From an uncultured Collinsella sp. (lineage in GTDB: Bacteria > Actinomycetota > Coriobacteriia > Coriobacteriales > Coriobacteriaceae), in NCBI GenBank assembly GCA_900540985.1, contig UQIC01000045.1, positions 1 to 16,342 of the forward strand: a stretch of 16,342 nucleotides of DNA, read 5' to 3'. Numbering within the stretch: the first letter of the stretch is position 1; each line of letters starts with the position of its first letter. A model generated the notes under the pieces. That model was not told the DNA's origin. It worked only from the letters and a program-made list of their open reading frames with translations, and ran no database searches. Made by a program: the position numbers and the translations under genes. This document shows, piece after piece, positions 1-6,525 of this stretch.

Positions 1-569
1 TGGAGAAGGAGTTCCCCGGCTGTGGAAGCACGCCGAGCGCAGGCGAGAGCGTCGACGCTTCGACCGCTGGCATGACGGCTGGTGCCAATGCTTCGAGCGA
101 GGCGACGAAGTTCCCCAGCTTTACGGGCAAGGACCTGGATGGCAACGACGTGAGCAGCGACGAGCTGTTCTCTAAGAACAAGGTCACCGTCATGAACTTC
201 TGGTTCACCACTTGCAAGCCGTGCGTGGGCGAGCTGGGCGACCTTGAGGACCTGAATAAGGAGCTTGCCAAGAAGGGCGGCCAGGTCGTGGGCGTCAATT
301 CCTTTACGCTCGATGGCAACAAGGGCGAGATTGCAGATGCCAAGGACGTGCTGAGCAAGAAGGGCGTGACATATAAGAACATCTGGTTCAAGTCGGATAG
401 CGAGGCCGGTAAGTTTACGTCAAATTTGTTCTCGTTCCCGACGACGTATGTCATCGATCAGAATGGCAACATCGTAGGGGATCCAATCGTGGGAGCCATC
501 AGCTCCGCCGAGCAGCGCGCAGCACTCGACAAACTTATCGACCAGGCGATTGCAAATAGCGAGCAGTAA
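1..569 (+). CDS. TlpA/thioredoxin-like redoxin, 5' end cut off by window edge
   Basis: The frame is open from base 3 through the left edge, so the true start lies outside the window and the internal ATG at 72 is probably not the start. Numbered from that ATG, a redox motif WFTTCKPC sits at 44-51 (Cys48 and Cys51), preceded by a strand VTVMNF, and the cis-proline segment FPTTYVIDQNGNIVG follows near 123-137. This is the order of a TlpA/ResA-type thioredoxin fold, which exchanges disulfides in extracytoplasmic proteins. A Ser/Ala/Gly-rich stretch upstream, with a cysteine in FPGCGS, looks like a linker. It could be the end of a lipoprotein leader, but no hydrophobic segment precedes it here. 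The gene ends at TAA 567-569 and is followed by a terminator at 650. The fold assignment is firm; the specific partner is unknown. Confidence 0.85.
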   Translation, partial: EKEFPGCGSTPSAGESVDASTAGMTAGANASSEATKFPSFTGKDLDGNDVSSDELFSKNKVTVMNFWFTTCKPCVGELGDLEDLNKELAKKGGQVVGVNSFTLDGNKGEIADAKDVLSKKGVTYKNIWFKSDSEAGKFTSNLFSFPTTYVIDQNGNIVGDPIVGAISSAEQRAALDKLIDQAIANSEQ

Positions 570-649
570 AAAACGCGTAAAGCATAGCGAGGATCGTGCG
601 CCGCTGTGCGAAGTAGTCCGCTACCTTTCAAGATAAGCTCCACCATATA

Positions 650-676
650 GAGGCCCCACTTGGGGCCTCTTCATTT
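650..676 (+). terminator. Rho-independent terminator after the redoxin gene
   Basis: GAGGCCCC (650-657) and GGGGCCTC (662-669) form a perfect 8-bp stem with an ACTT loop, followed by TTCATTT. It lies 80 nt after the redoxin stop and separates that gene from the ABC transporter. Confidence 0.8.
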
Positions 677-806
677 GGGCGTCATCCCGTTCGTTTTTTG
701 GCGCGGTTCCCTACATTCCTCACTGACTTCGGCAAAAAATGGGGATAGAGTAGGACAAACGCGTCGAATACGAACGGCGGGGGAGAGCGGGCAAGTGCGC
801 CCGCGT

Positions 807-814
807 GGGAGAGG
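807..814 (+). promoter_or_regulatory. Ribosome binding site deciding the ABC transporter start
   Basis: GGGAGAGG ends 9 nt before ATG 824. The upstream in-frame TTG at 815 directly abuts this purine run and so cannot be served by it, which favours ATG 824 as the start. Confidence 0.65.
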
Positions 815-823
815 TTGCCGTCC

Positions 824-3800
824 ATGCTGGAGCTCAAGGGTATTTGCAAAAGGTACGTTACGCAGTCGTTTACGCAGGTGGCGCTCGACAACGTAAGCCT
901 GTCTTTTCGCGATAACGAGTTCGTGGCCATTCTGGGTCCCTCGGGCTCGGGCAAAACCACGATGCTCAACGTTATCGGCGGACTCGACCACTTTGACTCG
1001 GGCGACCTGCTGATCGACGGTATTTCGACCAAGGACTTTCACGATCGCGATTGGGCTGCCTATCGCAACAACCGCATCGGCTTTGTGTTCCAGAGCTATA
1101 ACCTCATTCCGCATCAGACCATTTTGGAAAACGTGGAGCTGGCGCTCACGCTCACGGGCGTGGGGCATGCCAAGCGCCGCCAGCGTGCGCGCGAGGCGCT
1201 CGAGGCGGTTGGCCTGGGCGAGCACGTTAACAAGCGCCCGAGCCAGCTATCGGGCGGGCAGATGCAGCGCGTGGCCATTGCCCGCGCCCTGATCAATGAC
1301 CCTGAGATCGTCCTTGCCGACGAGCCGACTGGCGCTTTGGATTCAACGACATCCGTGCAGGTTATGGATTTGCTCAAAGAAGTTGCGCGCGACCGTCTGG
1401 TCATCATGGTCACGCACAATCCCGAGCTGGCGTACAAGTACGCCACGCGCATCGTCAACCTGACGGACGGCAAGATCACCGACGATTCCGACCCCTTTGA
1501 TGTAGTAAAGGCCGCGCGTCGCGAGGCCAAGCCTACGCGCAAAACCTCGATGAGCTTTGTGACGGCGCTGGGGCTTTCTGCCCGAAACCTCATGACCAAG
1601 AAGGGCCGCACGGCCATGACGGCCTTTGCAGGCTCGATTGGCATTATCGGTATCGCGGCGATTCTGGCGCTGTCCAACGGCGTAAACGGCTACATCAAAA
1701 AGGTCGAGGAGGATACGCTCTCGAGCTACCCACTCACCATTTCCAAGCAGGACTACGACCTGTCGTCCATGATGGGTGGTCAGGGGGCTGCGGATGACGA
1801 TATGTCCAAGAGCGAGGATTCGTCCGACGACAGTGCCGGCGGCAAGGCTCAGGGAACCGATAGGATTCCTGTGGTCACGGCCGTAAAGGATATGTTTGCG
1901 AGCGTTAAGTCCAACGACATGACGAGCTTTAAGGCATGGCTCGATGCCGGTGGCGACGGCATCGATAAAGAGGTCAACGCCATTCAGTACGGCTACGGTG
2001 TATCGCCGGTTGTCTATCGTGCCGGCAAGGGCGATGAGAAGCCTGTCCGGCTGGTGCCCAACGCCATGACCGAGGCCATGAGCGGAGGCGCGAGCTCGGC
2101 GGCAACGGTGAGCATGGAATCCATGGGAACCTCGGTCTTTAACGAGATGATTGAAGACCAGAGCCTGCTCAACAGCCAGTACGATGTCGTCGCCGGTCAT
2201 TGGCCCACGTCTGCCAACGAAGCCGTAATGGTGCTTTCGAGCCGCGGTACGGTGGGCGACTATACGCTCTACAGCATCGGTGCGCTGGATATCGATGAGC
2301 TCAACGACCTGGTTAACAGTGCTGTGACGGCTGACGGCAAGATTGAGACGCCCGAGTCCGGCGCCGACTTTACCTACGACGATGCGCTGTCCACGACGTT
2401 TAAGGTGCTGTCGCCGGCCGATGCGTATCGCAAAAACGAAGAGACCGGCATATGGACTGACATGCCTGACGATGCCGACTTTATGACGGCCAAGGTTGCC
2501 GACGGTATTGACGTGCGCATTGTGGGCGTGGTGCGACCTAACGAGACGGCCAACGCGAGCGCATTGACCCCGGGCATTGCCTATACGCATGCACTGACTC
2601 GTCAGCTTATGGAACGCGCCGCAAATTCGCAGATTGTGCAGGAGCAGCTTGCTCACCCCGAGATGGATGTCTTTACGGGCAAAACCTTTGACGAACTGCA
2701 AGGCGAGGCCAAACAAGGCGTGGATCTGAGCAGCATGTTCAGCGTGGACGAGGCGGCGCTCAAGAGCGCGTTCTCGTTTGATGCGTCTGCACTCTCGGGT
2801 GCGGCCGGCGGTATGGACCTTTCTGGCATCGATCTGTCGGGGCTGGACATTGACCTTTCGGGCGTTGGCAAGGACATCGACTTCAGCGGCATCATGGCAA
2901 AAGCGCCAACCCCAGATTTCTCGGGTATCTTTGACGGTCTGGAACTCACGCCCGAGCAAATGCAGCAGGTGGGAGCACTAGCCAACCAGCTGTTTGAGGG
3001 CTTTTTGCAGTCTGATCAGTTTAAGGCGCTGTCGCCCGAAGATCTTAAAGACGCGTCAAAGCTCGCTGCCGCATTCTCGACGTATCTTGAGCATGATGCC
3101 GCAGCCCAGCAATGCCTGGCTCAATTGAAGGCGCTCGGCGGCGATGCCCTGGCCGAGCGCCTGCAACAGGCGATGACCGACTATGTGCAAAAGCAGCTGG
3201 CTCCGTATCTGCAACAGGCAATGGACCAGGTGACCAAGACAATCAGCGACCAGATAGCGACAACGGTATCGTCCCAGCTTAAAGCAGGCGCGGCAGGGCT
3301 CATGGACCAGATGGCGACGCAGATGTCTTCGAGTTTTGCCAACCTGACGAGCGCCATGCACGTGGATGCGAGCGCCTTTGCTCGTGCCATCCATTTCAAC
3401 ATGGACGCCGAGGACCTGAGTTCGCTCATGATGAGCTATGCCAAGGCTTCGAAGCTCACCTACGACAACAATCTGACCACGTTGGGCTACGCGGACGAGG
3501 CAGACCCCATCTCGGTCAAGATTTTCCCGCGTGACTTTGAGGCCAAGGAGCGCGTACTCGATCATATCGATGCGTACAACAAGCAGGTCAAAGCCGCCGG
3601 CCACGACGAGCAAGCAATCTCGTACACCGACTACATGGGCATCATCATGGGTTCGGTGACCGACATCGTGAACACCATCAGCTTGGTGCTCATCGCATTC
3701 GTGAGTATCAGTCTGGTGGTGAGCTCCATCATGATCGGCATCATCACCTACATCAGCGTACTGGAGCGCAAGAAGGAGATCGGCATCCTGCGCGCAATCG

Positions 3801-4078
3801 GTGCGTCGAAGCGCAACGTGGCAAACGTGTTCAACGCCGAGACCTTTATCGAGGGCCTCATCGCCGGCGTCTTTGCCGTTGTCGTCGTGGTGGCCGTGAG
3901 CTTTCCGGTTAATGCCTGGGCGCTTGCGGTCAAACAGGTCCCCAACCTAATGAGTCTGCCCGTGCAGGATGCGCTGGTGCTCATTGCAATTTCTGTGTTG
4001 CTGACGGTCGTTGCCGGCCTGCTGCCGGCCCGCAGCGCATCCAAAAAAGACCCCGTGGAAGCCCTGCGCTCCGAATAA
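824..4078 (+). CDS. ABC transporter, fused ATPase and FtsX/MacB-type permease with giant ectodomain
   Basis: This 1084-residue single-chain half-transporter begins with a LolD/MacB-like ATPase: Walker A GPSGSGKTT at 38-46, signature LSGGQ at 142-146, Walker B with Asp166-Glu167, and H-loop His198. The first membrane helix is near 267-288. About 655 residues of extracytoplasmic domain follow, including an acidic Ser/Asp-rich stretch and a DLSG/DFSG repeat run near 664-708. Three helices come at about 948-977, 1010-1035 and 1050-1069, with the FtsX-type cytoplasmic motif ERKKEIGILRAIGASKRNV between the first two. MacB itself is around 650 residues, so this ectodomain is much larger. Family members use ATP to drive mechanical movement of periplasmic or surface substrates (lipoproteins, peptides, toxins) rather than classical transport. 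The substrate is unknown. No separate adaptor or partner is encoded nearby. Confidence 0.9.
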   Translation: MLELKGICKRYVTQSFTQVALDNVSLSFRDNEFVAILGPSGSGKTTMLNVIGGLDHFDSGDLLIDGISTKDFHDRDWAAYRNNRIGFVFQSYNLIPHQTILENVELALTLTGVGHAKRRQRAREALEAVGLGEHVNKRPSQLSGGQMQRVAIARALINDPEIVLADEPTGALDSTTSVQVMDLLKEVARDRLVIMVTHNPELAYKYATRIVNLTDGKITDDSDPFDVVKAARREAKPTRKTSMSFVTALGLSARNLMTKKGRTAMTAFAGSIGIIGIAAILALSNGVNGYIKKVEEDTLSSYPLTISKQDYDLSSMMGGQGAADDDMSKSEDSSDDSAGGKAQGTDRIPVVTAVKDMFASVKSNDMTSFKAWLDAGGDGIDKEVNAIQYGYGVSPVVYRAGKGDEKPVRLVPNAMTEAMSGGASSAATVSMESMGTSVFNEMIEDQSLLNSQYDVVAGHWPTSANEAVMVLSSRGTVGDYTLYSIGALDIDELNDLVNSAVTADGKIETPESGADFTYDDALSTTFKVLSPADAYRKNEETGIWTDMPDDADFMTAKVADGIDVRIVGVVRPNETANASALTPGIAYTHALTRQLMERAANSQIVQEQLAHPEMDVFTGKTFDELQGEAKQGVDLSSMFSVDEAALKSAFSFDASALSGAAGGMDLSGIDLSGLDIDLSGVGKDIDFSGIMAKAPTPDFSGIFDGLELTPEQMQQVGALANQLFEGFLQSDQFKALSPEDLKDASKLAAAFSTYLEHDAAAQQCLAQLKALGGDALAERLQQAMTDYVQKQLAPYLQQAMDQVTKTISDQIATTVSSQLKAGAAGLMDQMATQMSSSFANLTSAMHVDASAFARAIHFNMDAEDLSSLMMSYAKASKLTYDNNLTTLGYADEADPISVKIFPRDFEAKERVLDHIDAYNKQVKAAGHDEQAISYTDYMGIIMGSVTDIVNTISLVLIAFVSISLVVSSIMIGIITYISVLERKKEIGILRAIGASKRNVANVFNAETFIEGLIAGVFAVVVVVAVSFPVNAWALAVKQVPNLMSLPVQDALVLIAISVLLTVVAGLLPARSASKKDPVEALRSE

Positions 4079-4079
4079 T

Positions 4080-4106
4080 GTGACAAAGGGACAGTCCCTT
4101 TGTCAC
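4080..4106. repeat. Perfect 13-bp palindrome
   Basis: GTGACAAAGGGAC (4080-4092) and GTCCCTTTGTCAC (4094-4106) are perfect inverted repeats around a single A, starting one base after the ABC stop codon. In RNA it would form a strong hairpin, but no T-run follows, so it is not a canonical terminator. The form is like a dispersed REP-type intergenic repeat; only this copy is in the window. Confidence 0.75.
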
Positions 4107-4131
4107 GTTCGTTGATATGAGAGAAGAGTAG

Positions 4132-5085
4132 ATGATTCTATCGTTGGCCCCTATGGAGGGGATAACCGGGCATGTGTTCCGTCGCGTGCATGCGGAGCGC
4201 TTCGGCGCGCTCGATTGCTATTACACGCCGTTTTTGCCGCCGCCGCGGGTGGGAAATCGCTTTGGCGGCAAGGCGTTTAAGGAGATCGATCCTGCCAATA
4301 ACCAGGGGCTCAACGTAGTGCCTCAGCTGATGTCCAAGAACGCGGACGAGTTTGTGTGGGCGGCACAGGTGCTCGCCGACATGGGCTACCGCGAGGTCAA
4401 TCTCAACTTGGGTTGCCCTTCGGGAACGGTTGTCGCCAAGGGCAAGGGCTCGGGTTTCTTGCGCAATCTCGACGAGCTCGAGGCGTTCTTAAGCGATGTG
4501 TGCGAGCGGTCGCCGTTGCCGGTATCGGTAAAGACCAGGCTGGGGTTGGAACGCGATGACGAGTATGAACGTGTGCTCGATCTGTATTGCCGCATGCCGT
4601 TGTCAGAGCTGATTGTGCACCCGCGCGTACAGAAGGACCGTTATACGGGCTCGCCGCGCAAGGAGTTTTACGGCGAGACGCTGGAGCGTGCGCCGTTTCC
4701 GGTGGCCTATAACGGCGACATTTTCGATCTTGAGGATATGGACGCGCTGGCGGAGGCCTATCCCGACACGCGCCATGTAATGCTAGGGCGTGGCCTGCTC
4801 GCGAACCCCGCGCTGGCTCGCATGGTTAAGGGCGGTCCTGCTGCCACGGCAACCGAACTGCAGCGTTTCCACGACACGCTGTTTGCGGTCTATGCAGAAG
4901 AGATTGGCGGCAACGCAGTCTTTCGTATGAAGGAGTGGTGGTTCTACGCCAAGTGCGCTTTCGCCGACCCCGCTACCGTTCACAAGCTCGTACGTAAGAC
5001 CAAAAAGGTCGACGAATACCGCGCCGCCGTCGAGCGGGTCTTTCGCGAGCAGCCACTCGCACCCATAGCTCGCTTCCGCGGCTAG
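4132..5085 (+). CDS. tRNA-dihydrouridine synthase family protein
   Basis: This 317-residue FMN-dependent TIM-barrel enzyme reduces uridine to dihydrouridine in tRNA using NADPH. The N-terminus MILSLAPMEGITGHVFRR is the FMN-binding opening of the Dus family. NLNLGCPSGTVVAKGKGSGF carries the catalytic cysteine (Cys95), and IVHPRVQKDRYTG matches the conserved His/Arg segment that contacts FMN and tRNA. NGDIF and VMLGRGLLANP are the later phosphate-binding loops. Length is normal for the short Dus subfamily. ATG 4132 follows the purine stretch GAGAGAAGAG. It lies 53 nt after the ABC gene with a palindrome between, so cotranscription is possible but unproven. The exact target uridine position cannot be read from sequence. 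Confidence 0.92.
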   Translation: MILSLAPMEGITGHVFRRVHAERFGALDCYYTPFLPPPRVGNRFGGKAFKEIDPANNQGLNVVPQLMSKNADEFVWAAQVLADMGYREVNLNLGCPSGTVVAKGKGSGFLRNLDELEAFLSDVCERSPLPVSVKTRLGLERDDEYERVLDLYCRMPLSELIVHPRVQKDRYTGSPRKEFYGETLERAPFPVAYNGDIFDLEDMDALAEAYPDTRHVMLGRGLLANPALARMVKGGPAATATELQRFHDTLFAVYAEEIGGNAVFRMKEWWFYAKCAFADPATVHKLVRKTKKVDEYRAAVERVFREQPLAPIARFRG

Positions 5086-5086
5086 T

Positions 5087-5142
5087 TAGTCATCGGGGAC
5101 GTTCTTTAGCGACTAGTCATTTAAGAACGTCCCCGATGACTA
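5087..5142. repeat. Intergenic inverted-repeat element (GGGGACGTTCTT family), copy 1
   Basis: A perfect 20-bp inverted repeat has its left arm at 5087-5106 and right arm at 5123-5142, around a 16-nt centre that contains GACTAGTC. Seen another way, it is two consecutive 27-nt units beginning GTCAT at 5089 and 5116, the second carrying the core in the opposite orientation. It begins just after the Dus stop codon. The same design occurs at 12090-12170. It may also act as a terminator between convergent genes. Confidence 0.85.
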
Positions 5143-5154
5143 CCCGCAAAAACT

Positions 5155-5207
5155 GTACGTCAGCATCCAAAGATGTCGAAAAATGTCGACTTTGGATGCT
5201 GGCGTAC
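5155..5207. repeat. 18-bp hairpin between convergent genes
   Basis: The arms at 5155-5172 and 5190-5207 pair over 18 bp with one G-T wobble position; the loop holds two copies of ATGTCGA. It lies 12 nt beyond the repeat element at 5087-5142 and upstream of the glutaredoxin stop codon on the opposite strand. No U-tract is attached on either strand. It could be a dispersed repeat, a bidirectional transcription stop or a small structured RNA. Confidence 0.7.
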
Positions 5208-5255
5208 ATGTTTGGGTCGTATGGGTTGGGGCCCTGGACGGACAGAGCGTGCGTA

Positions 5256-5501
5256 CTAGAGCAGGTTTTCCTGCACCCACGCGATGATGTCGCTCGATTC
5301 GTAGAGTGGTTTGCCGTCGATGAACAGGCAGGGAACCTGGCGTTTTCCGCCGACGGCGATAAGCGTTTGCTCGGCATCGGAATCGGTCGAGATATTGCGT
5401 TCAGGAATGGTCACGCCGTTATCGGCCAAAAAGCGCTTGACTTTTATGCAATACGGGCAGCCGGTCATAACGTACAGCGTGAGCTCATGATTAGTAGCCA
5501 T
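5256..5501 (-). CDS. Glutaredoxin family protein
   Basis: This 81-residue protein has the compact glutaredoxin fold. An LTLYVMTGCPYC strand-loop carries the dithiol active site (Cys15 and Cys18), KRQVPCLFIDGKPLYES holds the cis-proline and glutathione-binding region, and the C-terminal helix is SSDIIAWVQENL. It reduces protein disulfides or glutathione-type mixed disulfides in the cytoplasm. The start at 5501 is chosen because GGAG lies 4 nt upstream and the protein then matches the usual 80-90 residue length; an in-frame start at 5540 would add a non-conserved leader. It follows the XRE/TipAS-like regulator on the same strand with a 51-nt gap and no terminator in between, so the two are probably cotranscribed. 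Confidence 0.9.
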   Translation of the reverse strand: MATNHELTLYVMTGCPYCIKVKRFLADNGVTIPERNISTDSDAEQTLIAVGGKRQVPCLFIDGKPLYESSDIIAWVQENLL

Positions 5502-5552
5502 GGGTCTCCAATCGGTTGAGGTTTCGATTGAAATACCCAAAGCCGCTGCGCT

Positions 5553-6380
5553 CTATGCGCGCGTCAACGACGACTCGATGGCTTGGACCAGAAACGCCGT
5601 GGCTCCGGTGCCGCAGGGCTTGTCGTAGTAGTCAACAAAGCGCTGGTCGGCAAGATAACCATTGGCGAGGCCCAGGTATGCTTCGTCTTGGGGTTCGTGT
5701 CCCCAGTTAAGGGCAATCCATCGACGGTGCATCGCGACAAGTTTGTGGGCCTCGTTGCTCTCTGGGTCGCCAATGCCCATGGCAATCGAAAGCTGGCCCA
5801 GAACAGCGCGTTCAAGTTCCTTCATGTCGTTCCATGTCTCGGGGTCCATGTCCAGCAGTGCTTCGTTTGCTGCGTCGATCGCCTCGTCGCCGTAGCGCTT
5901 CCGGGCTTCGGCGCCGTAGCGCTCCTCGTTTTCCTGCACGGTGCGCCATCGCTCCAGTTGCGGCAGGACGGCGCCCATGAGTGAGACGGCTTCGTCGAGC
6001 GACATACCGGTGTTTTGTGCCAGGCGCGGGGCACAATCCTCGATCATTGCCTCCATGGTGGTGTCGTAGGTGTACTTGCCGTGGTCGTAGCACCACTTGC
6101 AGTAATGGTCGGTCGTGGCGCCTGTGGCATCGGTGCCGCAGTCGTCGGGCGTGAGTATCATGCCGCAGCTCTGGCAATAATGCTCGGGCATTTCGAGCAG
6201 GTGGGGCAGTGGCTCGCCGGTTACGGCGGCAATGAGCTTCATCATGTCGATGCGCGGGGTGACCTCGCCGCGCTCCCAACGGCTGATGGCCTGGCGTGTG
6301 ATGAAGAGCTTAGCGGCGAGCTGCTCTTGGGTAAGGTGATAGGCGCGACGGATGGCAATGAGCTTTTCTGCAAAGGCCAT
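5553..6380 (-). CDS. XRE-type regulator with zinc ribbon and TipAS-like C-terminal domain
   Basis: Three modules are visible in 275 residues. Residues 1-60 form an XRE helix-turn-helix (LTQEQLAAKLFITRQAISRWERG at 16-38, key residues Q20, T28, S33 and W35). Residues 69-97 carry a treble-clef-like zinc ribbon with Cys69, Cys72, Cys81, Cys94 and Cys97. About 140-275 resembles the TipAS antibiotic-recognition fold: HKLVAMHRRWIALNW, LANGYLADQRFVDYYD, then TAFLVQAIESS. TipAS domains of MerR-type TipA bind thiopeptides; the ligand here is not known and a Cys256 in DKPCG is the only cysteine late in that domain. ATG 6380 has AAAGGAG 5 nt upstream and a good promoter at 6411-6439. It is likely autoregulated and cotranscribed with the glutaredoxin. 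Confidence 0.85.
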   Translation of the reverse strand: MAFAEKLIAIRRAYHLTQEQLAAKLFITRQAISRWERGEVTPRIDMMKLIAAVTGEPLPHLLEMPEHYCQSCGMILTPDDCGTDATGATTDHYCKWCYDHGKYTYDTTMEAMIEDCAPRLAQNTGMSLDEAVSLMGAVLPQLERWRTVQENEERYGAEARKRYGDEAIDAANEALLDMDPETWNDMKELERAVLGQLSIAMGIGDPESNEAHKLVAMHRRWIALNWGHEPQDEAYLGLANGYLADQRFVDYYDKPCGTGATAFLVQAIESSLTRA

Positions 6381-6410
6381 AGCGGCTCCTTTCTGCTGGT
6401 TGATGGCTTA

Positions 6411-6439
6411 AGCATACGCGGCGGCAGGTGCCCTTCCAA
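6411..6439 (-). promoter_or_regulatory. Sigma-70-type promoter of the XRE/TipAS-like regulator
   Basis: On the minus strand TTGGAA (6439-6434) and TATGCT (6416-6411) are separated by exactly 17 nt. Transcription would begin near 6404, giving a leader of about 24 nt that includes the AAAGGAG ribosome binding site. Confidence 0.6.
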
Positions 6440-6454
6440 GCAACCGTTGGTTGC
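6440..6454. promoter_or_regulatory. Candidate operator dyad next to the regulator promoter
   Basis: GCAACC (6440-6445) and GGTTGC (6449-6454) are perfect inverted repeats around GTT. The dyad abuts the upstream edge of the -35 hexamer of the regulator gene and lies in the divergent spacer with tsaA. Its use as an operator is inference from position and symmetry. Confidence 0.35.
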
Positions 6455-6500
6455 ATGACGGGGGACAGCGGCGAAGAATTGCGCGCAACGTCCCACGCCT

Positions 6501-6525
6501 CCATGCCGTACAATGACCGGCATGG
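6501..6525. promoter_or_regulatory. Leaderless promoter of tsaA inside an 8-bp dyad
   Basis: A consensus-like -10 box TACAAT (6509-6514) ends 7 nt before ATG 6522, the spacing expected if transcription starts at the A of the start codon. CCATGCCG (6501-6508) and CGGCATGG (6518-6525) form a perfect dyad that brackets the -10 box and covers the start codon. No ribosome binding site precedes either possible ATG and no clear -35 hexamer is seen. Confidence 0.5.

Larger units (their letters stand above)
570..823. other. 254-nt intergenic region
   Basis: Apart from the hairpin at 650-669 and the ribosome binding site at 807-814, nothing firm is visible. A TAGAGT at 746-751 could be a -10 element for the ABC gene, but no matching -35 hexamer was found. 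Short open frames here lack ribosome binding sites and coding character. Confidence 0.4.

Noticed and set aside
1343..2959. A 538-residue open frame on the minus strand
   Set aside because: It lies wholly antisense to the ABC transporter gene, is rich in His/Arg/Gly as expected of antisense reading of GC-rich codons, and has no ribosome binding site or recognisable domain.
5136..5519. A 127-residue plus-strand open frame
   Set aside because: It runs through the repeat element and hairpin and then antisense to the glutaredoxin gene; no domain is visible.
5812..6458. Several long frames overlapping the XRE/TipAS-like gene on both strands
   Set aside because: They are alternative-frame shadows with biased composition; the real frame contains HTH, ribbon and TipAS-like motifs and a strong ribosome binding site.
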